NCBI GenBank assembly: GCA_005656395.1
Contig: SRSI01000076.1
Span: 54,496-118,495, forward strand
Source: Strongyloides papillosus
Taxonomy: Eukaryota > Nematoda > Chromadorea > Rhabditida > Strongyloididae
Direction of reading: 5' to 3'
Length of the DNA: 64,000 nucleotides
The position numbers and the translations under genes are program-made. The first letter of the stretch is position 1. The number at the start of each line of letters is the position of its first letter. This document shows positions 9,729-20,369 of the stretch, one piece after another. The notes under the pieces were generated by a model. That model saw only the letters and a list, made by a program, of their open reading frames with translations, searched no databases and was not told the DNA's origin.

Positions 9729-12700
9729 ATGAAAAAAGCAGTCCTTCAACAGCACAGAATCAAACCATCATCTACTTTCAATGATAGTATTAATGCTGCA
9801 ACAGGTATTGAGATAATCAAAGGAGTAGATGTTGAGAGTATCAATGCGATTAAACATAAGAGGTACAATAAGTATAAGTATAAGAATAAGGATACAATGA
9901 AATGTACGTGCTGCAATAGAACTGGTCATCTTAAGAGAGATTGCAAGCACAAAGATAAGAAATGTAATAAGTGTCATAAGGTTGGTCATCTTAAGTATGC
10001 ATGCAAGAACAAGAATAGAATAGTTGGCGCGATCAATGAGGATAGCACCAGCAATGAGGTATCTGAATCAATTTCGGTTGAAGACAGTGAGGGTATTTTC
10101 ACCGTTGTAGATAAAGATATGAAAAATGGTAAAATAAGTATAAAATTGAATAATACTAAAAAGAAGGTCCTTCTTGACACGGGAGCGTGTCAATCTCTTA
10201 TAAATGAAGGAACTTGGAGAAGCATTGGTGCTCCAAAATTAGAAAAGAAAGCACAAATTCTGCGTGACTTCAATGGAAATGAATTGGATTTGATTGGAGA
10301 GAGTGAAATTGAGTTTGTGTACAAGAAGTCCAAAGTGATTGCTAAGGTTAACGTAGTACGAGGTGATAAGCAAGATCTTATTGGACGTGACATAATAAAG
10401 AGACTTAAGATAGATTTAAATAGTATTTTCTATGGCAAAGAAAACGGAATTCTTAATGTTGAGACTGAAGACGATGTAAGATCCAAGATTAAATTGATGT
10501 ATCCAAACCTGTTTGCTGAGGGGTTGGGTACCTACACTGGTGAGTTAATAAAGATCCAGTTGAGAGATGATGCTGTACCTAAAGTGATTAGTTATAGGTG
10601 TAATAACTTGAATCTTAAAGACAAAATAAGAAATGAGATCGAAAGATTGGTGAAACTTGATGTATGGGAGCCAATAAATTCTTCAGAATGGATATCTCCA
10701 ATGTCAGTAGCGTTGAAGTCTAATGGAAACGTCAGGATCTGTGCAAATTTTTCACAGACGATAAATAAGGTAGTTGATAATGAACAATTCCAGATCCCAA
10801 CACCACATGAACTATTTGCGAGAATTGAAGGATGTGCTGTGTTCTCCAATTTTGATATATCGGATGCATTTTTGTCTATAGTGATTGATCCTCAATGTAG
10901 AAAGTATCTGGTAGTTTCAACGCCTATTGGATTGATGCAGTATAAGAGACTTCCTTTTGGATTGTCTTCTTCACCCATGATCTTTCAGAGAATTATGACA
11001 AACTTGCTACAAGATATTGATGGCGTCGCAGTTTACTTCGACGACGTTGTTGTTGGTGGAAAGGATGTTCATGAACATGACATCAGAATGCATAAGGTAT
11101 TAGACAAATTAGAGGTTTCAGGTTTTAAATTAAATGTTACGAAGTCAGCTATCAGGAAAAATCAAATAAAGTATCTTGGACATATAATTGATAAGAATAG
11201 TATTACTCCTGATCCACAAAAAACTAAAGCAATCAAAGAAATGAGGAAACCAACGAATTTAAATGAACTTAAATCCTTTTTAGGCATGGTCATCCACTAT
11301 GCTAAATTTATCCCTAAGCTTAGTATAATCGCTAAGCCTTTAAATGAGTTGACTAAGAAAAATAGAAAATTTGAGTTCAATGATGATTGTAGACGGAGTT
11401 TTGAGGCATTAAAAGAAGTATTGAGCAGTAATAAGGTCCTAGTTCCATATAGTCGTAAGATTCCTGTTATATTTGCTTCAGATGCTTCACAGTACGGATA
11501 CGGTGCTGTTGTCATGCACAGATTTGATGATGGGAGTGAAAAACCAATTGAGTATGTATCCAAGACCTTTAATGAAGCACAGGTGAACTACAGCCAGATA
11601 GAAAAGGAGTGCTGCGCAATTGTTAACGGGATTCTAAGATTCAAAGACTATTTACTGGGAAGAGAATTCGTGCTCCAGACTGACTCGTTACCGTTGAAGT
11701 TCCTCCTCTCCCCAGACACCTCTCTCCCGAATGTTATTTTGAGAAGAATAGATCGTTGGGCGTGCCAACTCAAGCGTTTTCAATTTAAAACTGAGTACAT
11801 TAATACCAAGTTTTTCGGGAAGGTTGACGGCCTGTCTAGGCTTCCGTTGAATGAAAACCAAAATTGGGAGTTGAATGATACTGAGAAGTCTTCAATTAGA
11901 GTAATAAGTGAGGCCCCAGTAGATATTGATAAAGTGAGAGTTGAAACGGCAAATGATAAGGTACTACGTGAGATATTGAAATATTTGAGAAATGGTTGGC
12001 CAAAGAATTTGTCCAAGAAATTGAAAGAATATGGAAAAATCAAGTTTAATTTAGCTGAAAATGATGGAATCATTATGAAAAATGAGCAGATTATAATACC
12101 TTTAAGTTTACAATCCGAAGTCTTAAGAATGTTACACTCCGGTCATGTTGGTATAGTTCGCATGAAGATGTTAGCAAGATCCAACGTTTTCTGGATGGGC
12201 ATGAATAAGCAAATTGAAAATGTAACTAAAAAGTGTGAAACGTGTATGAAGATAGGTATTCCTGAATCAAATGTAAACTTACATCCATGGGAACCAGCTA
12301 AAGAGATATTTGAGAAACTTCATATAGACATGTGTGGTCCTTTGGACAATGTAAGGTATTTAGTGATCTACGATATGTTTACTGGCTACCCTTTTGTTGA
12401 GAGATTGAGAAATGGTGACTCACAGGAAATAATTGACATTCTGGACAGGATCTTTATCGATTTTATGTACCCAAGTTTGATTGTGAGCGACAATGGCACG
12501 AATTTTGTATCTGAAAAAATTAGACGTTACTATGATGAACATGGTATAAGATACCTTACCTCAGCACCTTACCATCCCCAATCAAATGGAGCTGCGGAAA
12601 ATTTGGTAAAGAAATTCAAAACAGTATATTTTAAACTTTTGAAGGATGGTCATTCACCTAAAAATGCTGTTAAAATATTCTTAAAAACAAATAGAAACGT

Positions 12701-13253
12701 ACCTAATACCAGAACGCATGAATCACCATACGAGAAAATGTTTAATAAGAAATTTAAGTTAATAAAAGAAAGTTCCAGAAAAATGGAAAATCGTATTAAG
12801 AGACAAAATGATTTTGTAAAGTCAAAAGACAAAATGTCTGATAGAGTAGTAATAGCAAAAAAAGAAAGTTCTAGAAGGTCAAATAAATGTGACATGAACA
12901 AAGATGATGGTAAAAAGACTATTGACAAGGCCGATAAAAGACACTCGTTTGATGGAAAAGTATCGAAAAGTAATGTTAAAGAATTTAAAGAGAATGAAAA
13001 AGTCTGGGAAAAGACAAAGAATATCAAAGAGTGGAATAAAGCCACTGTTGTCAAGAGAATGGGGACGAACATGTACAAAGTTTATACTGAACATAGATCG
13101 GAGCCTCAACTTAGACATACCGACCAATTAAGAAAACGAAAATCACCTATCGGAACCATTAGAAGATCGGAACGTATTAGCAAGAAACCAAGACGCTGTT
13201 ATGCTGAAAGGACTCGTGGCGGAGCTAAAGTCAAAGCTAATGTAGACCAATAA
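9729..13253 (+). CDS. Nucleocapsid-protease-RT-RNase H-integrase polyprotein
   Basis: This 1174 aa frame is in register with the upstream gag. Two CCHC zinc knuckles lie at ~59-72 and ~78-91 (CTCCNRTGHLKRDC and CNKCHKVGHLKYAC). The protease has LLDTGA with D150. The RT has YFDD at 436-439 and the LPFGLSSSP block. RNase H shows FASDASQYG, an IEKE segment and LQTDSLPLKFL. The integrase has the H-x-G-H/C-x-x-C zinc site and D867, D921 and E957 (D35E spacing). The C-terminal ~150 residues are Lys/Arg-rich with a PQLRHTDQLRKRKSP tail. All catalytic residues seen are intact. Expression depends on getting past or restarting after the TAA at 9726-9728. Confidence 0.92.
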   Translation: MKKAVLQQHRIKPSSTFNDSINAATGIEIIKGVDVESINAIKHKRYNKYKYKNKDTMKCTCCNRTGHLKRDCKHKDKKCNKCHKVGHLKYACKNKNRIVGAINEDSTSNEVSESISVEDSEGIFTVVDKDMKNGKISIKLNNTKKKVLLDTGACQSLINEGTWRSIGAPKLEKKAQILRDFNGNELDLIGESEIEFVYKKSKVIAKVNVVRGDKQDLIGRDIIKRLKIDLNSIFYGKENGILNVETEDDVRSKIKLMYPNLFAEGLGTYTGELIKIQLRDDAVPKVISYRCNNLNLKDKIRNEIERLVKLDVWEPINSSEWISPMSVALKSNGNVRICANFSQTINKVVDNEQFQIPTPHELFARIEGCAVFSNFDISDAFLSIVIDPQCRKYLVVSTPIGLMQYKRLPFGLSSSPMIFQRIMTNLLQDIDGVAVYFDDVVVGGKDVHEHDIRMHKVLDKLEVSGFKLNVTKSAIRKNQIKYLGHIIDKNSITPDPQKTKAIKEMRKPTNLNELKSFLGMVIHYAKFIPKLSIIAKPLNELTKKNRKFEFNDDCRRSFEALKEVLSSNKVLVPYSRKIPVIFASDASQYGYGAVVMHRFDDGSEKPIEYVSKTFNEAQVNYSQIEKECCAIVNGILRFKDYLLGREFVLQTDSLPLKFLLSPDTSLPNVILRRIDRWACQLKRFQFKTEYINTKFFGKVDGLSRLPLNENQNWELNDTEKSSIRVISEAPVDIDKVRVETANDKVLREILKYLRNGWPKNLSKKLKEYGKIKFNLAENDGIIMKNEQIIIPLSLQSEVLRMLHSGHVGIVRMKMLARSNVFWMGMNKQIENVTKKCETCMKIGIPESNVNLHPWEPAKEIFEKLHIDMCGPLDNVRYLVIYDMFTGYPFVERLRNGDSQEIIDILDRIFIDFMYPSLIVSDNGTNFVSEKIRRYYDEHGIRYLTSAPYHPQSNGAAENLVKKFKTVYFKLLKDGHSPKNAVKIFLKTNRNVPNTRTHESPYEKMFNKKFKLIKESSRKMENRIKRQNDFVKSKDKMSDRVVIAKKESSRRSNKCDMNKDDGKKTIDKADKRHSFDGKVSKSNVKEFKENEKVWEKTKNIKEWNKATVVKRMGTNMYKVYTEHRSEPQLRHTDQLRKRKSPIGTIRRSERISKKPRRCYAERTRGGAKVKANVDQ

Positions 13254-13302
13254 AAATTTGGAACCTATTCTAAGTTTAAATTCTTTTTTTGCAGAGGGGA
13301 AA

Positions 13303-13429
13303 TGTGATATATGGAGATTTTATTAAATATTAATATTACAATTACTAATATGATAATTTAAAATATATTTGATATTATATAAGTGTTGTATTTTTATATT
13401 ATATTGTCCTTTCAAATAAAGACATTACA
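13303..13429 (+). repeat. 3' LTR (127 bp) of the 9.1-13.4 kb element
   Basis: It is identical to 9062-9188. It is preceded by the purine run GAGGGGAAA and followed by the TGTAC target duplication. Confidence 0.94.
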
Positions 13430-14123
13430 TGTACATAAAATACGCTGTTGTAATTCAATTTCGTGTAAAGTCGTTAAGTTTTAGCAAAAACAATTGTCCT
13501 AAACAATTCTCTAGCAACAATAAATATAAAAAATACATTATAATAATAACGAAAAGCCAAAAATTATTATTTAACTACACAAAACATTAGTAATTAAAAA
13601 TATTATTTTAGTATTTGTTCATATATAAACTTTAAATATGTAGAAGATATTTTTTACTATAGATAAAAATTATTATAATTTTATAACTTTTCATAGATTT
13701 GATTTTTAAATGGGACCTTTAAAGTACCAAAAACATTTTTGCCTTCAGAAGAGTGTAACTTCATAAAAAAGTATAAATTATAATAATTCAAACTACTTAA
13801 ACTTATTAACAAAAATATTGTGATATGTTAATAAAATATCTTTATGAAAGCATTTATAATCTTACATAAAATTAAATTCTAATCTAATATTTAAAAAAGT
13901 ATTGTAGAAGACAATCTAAGTTTTAAAATAACAATAACATAATAAAAAATAGAAATTTATTTTAATAATTACTTAATTATTGCTTAATTTTTATGTATAA
14001 TATAATTGCGTAAAAATTAGTCGCAAATTAAGAAAATTCAAATTTTAATAGGTGGGAAAAATTCATTACATTTTACGCAAACATGCTTCCATTTTTTTGT
14101 GTGTAATCATTTATTCATATATA

Positions 14124-16350
14124 CAGGGTGTCCAGAAAGTCATCACCCTATTTTGATACGATGTAGCTTTTTTGTTTGCTATATTTATCTACGATATTAT
14201 AGTCATTGTAAAGCTTAAGTCGTGCTAAATTTTATGATTAAAAAATATTGTAACATAATTAATTTTAACAGGAGTTATTAACATTTGCATGGGGCCAATT
14301 TTTTTAAGAAAAATTTTTAGTATTTTTTAACTTTTAAACAGATTAAACTTTTTATAAACATGATGTTTGTTTACATTATTTATGTTATTTTAAAGTGAAA
14401 CTTATTTATCTAACATATTTCAAAATTGATAAATTGGAATACTTTTAAATGTGTGTAAAAAACTTATAAATACCATTAAAAAAACACTTTTTCCATTGCA
14501 TAAATAAAAGTTGCATCTGCTATTCAAAGAATTTATATTAAAAAGCGTAATTCGGAGTATTTTTTTATAAAATAAATATGAATTCTACTAGTAATTATAA
14601 ATTATTTCTATTTTTCCTAACACTGTTTGCAATTTCTGCACAAAACTTCAAATATAGCCAATTTGAACGAACAATATTTGTCAAAGGTTATTGCGTAAAC
14701 AATTTATCAATTATTCTTACACAAAAATGCTTTAAAAAATATTTTAAAATGAGATATGCTACAACTCGTCAGACAATAAAAAATATTGTTAAACGTTTTA
14801 ATAAACATGGATCTGTAGGTAATGTCCATCTTCGGGAAAGACCTCGTATAATATCCTCAATTGAAAATTTTGAAAGAATAAAAAAAATGTATTAGCAGAT
14901 GAAGATTTTCAGAAAGAAAAAATGCCCAACAATTATGTATGGCCAGGTCAACTCTCCATAATGTAATTGTTATGATTTGACATCAAGGTTTCCAGATTTT
15001 TAGAAACCGACATAGTAATTTTAATAAAGGGAAAAATTATTTATTTAATCAAATACATTACTTTAATATAAATTATTAATACAATAATTTGAATATATAA
15101 TATTCAAATTGTTATTTTATCACAGTAATAAAGCATAAAATTAAGTTTTTCCCCTACAAATTACAAGATGCACAAGAATTATTACCTGTTGATAAAAATC
15201 AAAGAAAAGAATATGCTACAAAAATTAAAGAATTAGTTGAGAAAGATTGTAATTTTATTGATAAATTAATAATGGATGACGAAACAAATTTCTATTTAAA
15301 TGGTTTTGTAAATAAACAAAATTACAGACATTGGAATTTAAAAAATCCTAGAAGAATTAATAAGAGAAAAGTGAAGGCAAAAAAGGTTACAGTATGATGT
15401 GGTATATCATCAAAAAAAAATTTGGACCATATTTTTTCGAAGATAAAAAAGATGATTCAGTAACAATAAATAGTCAACGATATTGTGATATGTTAGAAAA
15501 TTTCTTGGCTTTTGAGTTAGAATTATTTCCAAAAGATACATGGTTCCAGCAATATGGAGCTTCATCACATACTGCTGCCAGGACTATTAAATTATTAAAA
15601 AAATTTGGTAATCGGGTAATATCAAGAAATCTACCTGTAAATTAGCCATCGAGATCCCCAGATTTAACAACACCCGATTTTTTTTATGAAAGTATCTAAA
15701 AGATCGAGTATATCGAAATAATCCTCGAACAATAAGCCAATTAAAACTCAATATTAAAAATGCAATAAAATCTGTTACAATTGATACTTTAGCTAGATTT
15801 ATGAATAGTGTTATTGAAAGGGCGAAACTCGTGGAGGAAGAAAAAGGTGACCATCTTAAGAAAATAATATTTCATAATTAATATTTATGGAAATTACAAA
15901 ATTAATAATTTTAACTATTTTTAATCGTCCTTATAATACTAGCGATTAAATACACAAAAACGTGAAATTATCACTAATTGCGCATGATAAAAAAAACTCA
16001 ATATTTATGTTTTTAAAAATGTCTAAAGGTATTCCAATTTCATCAATTTTGAAATATGTTAGATAACATAAGTTTCACTTTAAAATAACATAAATAATGT
16101 TAACAAACATCATGTTTATAAAAGGTTTAATCTGTTTAAAAGTTAAAAAATACTAAACATTTTCCTTGGAAAAAATTGGCATCATGCAAATGTTAATAAC
16201 TCCTGTTAAAATTAATTATGTTACAATATTTTTTAATCAAAACATTTATCACGACTTAAGCTTTACAATGGCTATAATATCGTAGATAAATATAGCAAAC
16301 AAAAAAGTTACATCGTATCAAAATGGAGTAATGACTTTCTGGACACCCTG
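14124..16350 (+). mobile_element. Tc1/mariner-superfamily transposon with ~330 bp terminal inverted repeats
   Basis: The left end CAGGGTGTCCAGAAAGTCAT (from 14124, preceded by TA) is repeated inverted at the right end, where GGACACCCTG ends at 16350. Similarity continues inward for about 330 bp on each side (to ~14455 and from ~16020) with few mismatches, far longer than the ~30 bp of ordinary mariners. The right flank reads CA instead of TA. A broken transposase gene lies between the repeats on the plus strand. Confidence 0.85.
14578..15881 (+). pseudogene. Broken Tc1/mariner-type (DDE_3) transposase
   Basis: Pieces in several frames read as one transposase. A helix-turn-helix region (TRQTIKNIVKRFNKHGSV, ending ~14895) comes first. 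Then 'MDDETNFYLNGFVNKQNYRHW' from ~15271 holds the first catalytic Asp region, and 'FQQYGASSHTA' (15551-15583) is the second. A 'PSRSPDLTTPDFF' block follows, and an end at RAKLVEEEKGDHL. Defects seen: a stop where a Trp is expected before CGISS (TGA, 15397-15399), Tyr in place of the second catalytic Asp (QQD to QQY), a stop before PSRSPDL, and frameshifts. It is therefore inactive; the ends could still be mobilised by a related active enzyme. Confidence 0.8.
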
Positions 16351-17250
16351 CAGTACATAGAATATTATAAATACTTCGTTTTAACATTATTTTTGATAAA
16401 AAATTGGTAATTTTATAATCCGAATTATAAATAAATATTTAATATAGCGATTTTCAATTAAAAAAACAAATTATTAAAAAAATGGCACATAGGAAAAAGA
16501 AAATAAATGTATTACTAATGTTTTAAAAGGAAATTTATTTTGAATACAATAAAAGGTTTATTTATTTATTGATATATTTATTTATTATTTATAATTCAAT
16601 TATCAATTACCTTTAATTATTGTAATTATTAAAATTATTAATATAAATACATTATCTTTTATAACATGGAATAATATATACAAATTTTATGTCATCAAAA
16701 AGGAGAAATTTGCCGACCACCCGGTATTGCAAATGAAGATTGTTAATTATATTTGAGATTTAGAAATGAGAGCTTAAATTATCAAATTAATAAAAATGTG
16801 TATCTTTAGGCATTAAAAGATGTAGAAGAATTTTTGGTGACTATGTTAGCGACCAACATTTAGTAAGAAAGCATTTTACTTATTTCATTTCAAAGTGTCT
16901 ATGTCCTACTTAAGTTCTTACGTCACCAGGGACTTTTGTAAATTGACGTGCATCTTATGATATAATTAAATATCTAACATTCATTGTTTTTCATAATTTC
17001 TTACTTATAAATACTAACATAAAATATAATTTCACACTCTCGTAGTCAACTAACATTAATCTTCTCGCAGTATAGAGCGGGATTAACTTTCTCATATTTA
17101 TTGATTAACATTTTAGTTTTCCATTTCCTTATCTTGTAAAATTAAGTTGTAGTTTATCTCTTACTCTTGAAACATTCTGATTGAAGTTAATTTAATTAAT
17201 TTATTTCTACGGGTTTCTTTAAATTCCTTTCGTTGAAAAATAATCTAAAA
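16351..17250. other. Non-coding A+T-rich spacer
   Basis: No supported gene, RNA or repeat was recognised. Confidence 0.45.
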
Positions 17251-17252
17251 TA

Positions 17253-18137
17253 TTAGGTTGTCGCAAAAGTTCTGTCGTTTTTTTACAGAAATTCTAGAAC
17301 GTTATAATTTTAAAAAGAAATATGTCTAATTTACTATATATTATCGAAAATAATTTGTAACTAGTCTTCATTTAGTACACACCTTATCGATTCCAGATGT
17401 GAAGAATTTTCCAATCTTTTTGAAGAAAGTTTTAAAAAAACAAGTATTTGCCTCACCAACTTTACTGAAGTATCTACCATTCTAGAAGTTATATAGAAAT
17501 AAGAGTAAGTAGTGATAAGATAAGGAAACATCTGAGAGTAAGTTGTGTGCAGATAGAAATTCATAACTTCTCTTATTCAGATTTTTTTGAGTCTTCAATG
17601 TCACATGTCATCATATTGAAGAACAACATTTTTGTAATTTTTCGAATTAAGTAATTTTTTTAAAATTTTTTCGTCTGATTTTGAAAGAGTTTTACAATAG
17701 AGGTCATAGAAATTAGTTTGGAAATTATAGAATCTCAAAAAATCTTCATTCAAAGCTGAAGCCATACAAATCCATACTTCATCTTCAAGATTCATTTCTT
17801 TGTCTTGAAACTCTGAGAACGATCTTTACATAGTTCCAACATTTACTACATCTCTCTTCAATGCTATACAAAAATTTTTAGAAGTATCAGTTGTCATTTG
17901 TCTTAGTTAGAGCTCTTAGAAAATACAGTGTCAAAAATTACTTCTGACCACATCCACTTTTAGCAAAAGAAAATGTAGCATAGACGGTGTAACAAATTGT
18001 GAATATAAGAATTATAAAGTTAAGAAGTGGTATTATCTAATTATTAAAATAGCTTAATTTTATATCAATTGTAGTCATACTTTTTTGATAATTAAAAATG
18101 ACCATAAAAAAACAACAGAACTTATGCAACAACTTTA
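17253..18137 (-). mobile_element. Internally deleted mariner with transposase remnants
   Basis: The ends TTAGGTTGTCGCAAAAGTTC (from 17253) and, inverted, TAAAGTTGTTGCATAAGTTC (to 18137) flank 885 bp, with TA on both sides (17251-17252, 18138-18139). The minus strand keeps mariner transposase pieces. One is an N-terminal stretch (ATG ~17903, MTTDTSKNF) leading to MNLEDE and ALNEDFLR (17601-17795), which resembles the helix-turn-helix/'LEDE..GRP' block. The other is a C-terminal 'FFKKIGKFFTSGIDKV' near 17380-17440. The catalytic middle is mostly missing and stops interrupt the frames. The N-terminal part (~17930-18040) is related to 36550-36690 in opposite orientation. Confidence 0.65.
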
Positions 18138-18363
18138 TATAAAGCATTAGTAAGATGTCAGATAAAAAATAATACTGTAAAAAATTTCTGTTAAGTAATA
18201 CATTGTCATTAAATACAAAACAATTTTATAGTTTTTTTTACCAGTTATTTGTTATCTGTAAAAATTTCATTTAAAATAGATAAAATTTACATATATTACT
18301 AGAATGCGAGTTTTTAATAATAAATTTGAATTCTATTTTAATTGCTTTTATTACAATATAAAC

Positions 18364-19622
18364 TTAAAATATAGTTGCATTACTTTCTAGAGAATTTTTG
18401 AATTCAGTAGTATTTAATTTATCAAAAAAAACATCATCTTTCCCTGCATTTTGTCTCGATAGAGTAAAAGCATTTTCAACTATTTCATCTTCTATTTGCT
18501 CTATCGATTTATTTTGTCCTTTTATGATAAAATTTTCCATAAACTTAGATATATGTCCAAATGGTTTTAAATGATATATTAAATAATCAAGTGCATACAT
18601 TCCATGTCTATCAATATAATGAAAAGAAATCGCGAAATCACTACAACATGTTGGTCCTTGATCTAGTGGATAATAAGTATATTTCCAGATCCAAAAAGTT
18701 GGATCTATTTTATCAACGTTAACGTGATCTTTTGGAGAAAACGGTAAAAACCGATGTTGTCCTCCAGAATCTCTTGAATCTCCAGCGACAACCCCTACAT
18801 TTTCTAAACATTTACCCATTTTAACATCTTCTTCTCCAACATCCTCACTTTTACATTTTTTTGAATTTAACAAACCTTCAGTTACAAATTTTTTTAACGC
18901 CTGCTTGCTTAAAATATAACCTGCACCACCAGACATATAACCTTGCTTTGCGTACGGTTTAAATTTACATCCAAAATAGATTGGTTGAGAAGGGGAATGA
19001 GACATCAACAAAAAACGCAAATTTTCCATGATAACATACGTGTCATCATCAGCTTTTAAAAACCAATCATAATCATTATAGTAATTATTATAAATATACT
19101 TAAATGCAGCTTCTGTTTTTCTCCATAAATGTTCTCTTCCTTCAGTTATATTCAAATTAATTGATGGTAAAGATGAATCGTCTACGGATGACATAAAAAT
19201 ATATTTGTTACATCTTTTAGCCCATGTGGCTTTAACATGAATAGCGCGTGTTTTGTGATTACTTTCTTTTGTTAAAATATAACAAAAAATTTTTATGCGT
19301 CTAGCAATTTTTTCTACAATTCTTAAACTTCCTAAATTATAAAAAATTTAATATATGCATTTTTAAATTAAAATTTACTATGTGCTTGAGCAGTTTTATT
19401 TTCATAAAAAAGGAAAGAACCTTCTGGAGCAAACTTATTACCCAATATTTTAATCTGACTGACATTAAAAGACTCAGAATTCGAAATATGTTTTTTAACG
19501 GGAAAAACTTCTGCGTCATTTTTGGTTGACAAATTAAATAAATATATAATTGTTATAATTGTACCCAGTAATACACCACTAAAATACAAAAGAAACAATC
19601 GAGTTTCTTTGTTTAATGACAT
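18364..19622 (-). CDS. C1GALT1: Core 1 beta-1,3-galactosyltransferase (glycoprotein-N-acetylgalactosamine 3-beta-galactosyltransferase)
   Basis: The enzyme adds galactose to O-linked GalNAc to make core 1 (T antigen) in the Golgi. Two exons: 19622-19379 and 19331-18364, separated by a 47 bp intron (GTAAAT...TTTAG, phase 1), giving 403 aa. Type II layout: short cytoplasmic tail, membrane anchor ~9-31, stem, then a GT31 catalytic domain. The family blocks are present in order: [29 protein letters not shown], the metal-binding KADDDTYV (Asp 176-178), [41 protein letters not shown] and WIWKYTYYP. Length is slightly above the ~360-390 aa of animal relatives because of the C-terminal tail. No activating chaperone gene (COSMC) is seen nearby. 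The identification is firm. Confidence 0.93.
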
Positions 19623-20369
19623 TTTATTTGACTATTCTTAAACATAGATTTTTAATAAGATTTTTAGATTTCCTATTTTCATGGTAGGCCCCGATGAGAC
19701 ACCAATTTATGATAAACTATTTATAAAAGGATAAAATAATACGTAAAGATTAATTAATCGGAATATGGAAAATACGTTAATGGATAAAAATCTTTAATTA
19801 AATAGTATTATTGTTATCAGTGGGTGTTTTGTAGGCACACTACCTGTCTAGCATATTAAATAATAATATTTGCTCAATAACATAAAATATAACTAAATTT
19901 TGTTATTTAAAGTTAGTCTAAAGTACAATACATTAATAACATAGTAGACTGAAAATAATAATGCACAAAATTTCTGTTTAAATAATACATGACCATCAAA
20001 AACAAAATAATGGCAATAATAAAAGACATTCATATGTATACCTCTGCATTTCTACCATTTACAGTTGATCACAAGTAAGTGACAAACGGATAACAAAAAA
20101 AATTTTATTGTTTTAAAATATTTGTACAAAAAATTTAGAGAGAAAATTCAAAAAAAATTAATTGATTTTTCTTTTTTTTCATAAAATATTATAAAATATA
20201 TTTCTTTATTTAAGATTTATGAGTGATATTGTGACTTTTACGTCTACGTTTGACTTTTTATGGTTTATGCAAAGAAGTTTTTTTAAATATATACGATCAT
20301 TAATAATAGACTTTATTTATTTAATATCTGAGTATTTTAGTACCCATTTGTCAACTTGTTTTAATTACA
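19623..20369. other. Intergenic A+T-rich spacer 5' of C1GALT1
   Basis: This should hold the promoter of the leftward C1GALT1 gene. No specific motif was recognised. Confidence 0.4.

Larger units (their letters stand above)
9057..13434 (+). mobile_element. Young Ty3/gypsy LTR retrotransposon with perfect 5 bp target duplication
   Basis: Identical 127 bp LTRs (9062-9188 and 13303-13429) start TGTGATATATGG and end GACATTACA. TGTAC flanks both sides (9057-9061, 13430-13434). The primer-binding region begins one base after the 5' LTR (TGGCGTTTGGGC). The polypurine tract GAGGGGAAA abuts the 3' LTR. The element is 4368 bp long and sits inside an older inverted-repeat element. Gag and the rest are in the same frame but separated by one TAA codon. 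Confidence 0.95.
8790..14103. mobile_element. TA-flanked terminal-inverted-repeat element, copy 1, split by an LTR element
   Basis: The ends are CACACAAAAGAAATG (from 8790) and CATTTTTTTGTGTG (to 14103), each next to TA (8788-8789, 14104-14105), as for Tc1/mariner-type target sites. Removing the LTR element and one target duplication (9062-13434) leaves ~941 bp. The interior matches copy 2 at 30447-32076 nearly throughout: TTTTGACAGATCTATCTA at the left, GGTGGGAAAAATTCATTACA near the right. No transposase frame survives, so this is a non-autonomous or decayed family. The 62-codon ORF at 8802-8990 lies in it and is not treated as a gene. Confidence 0.72.
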
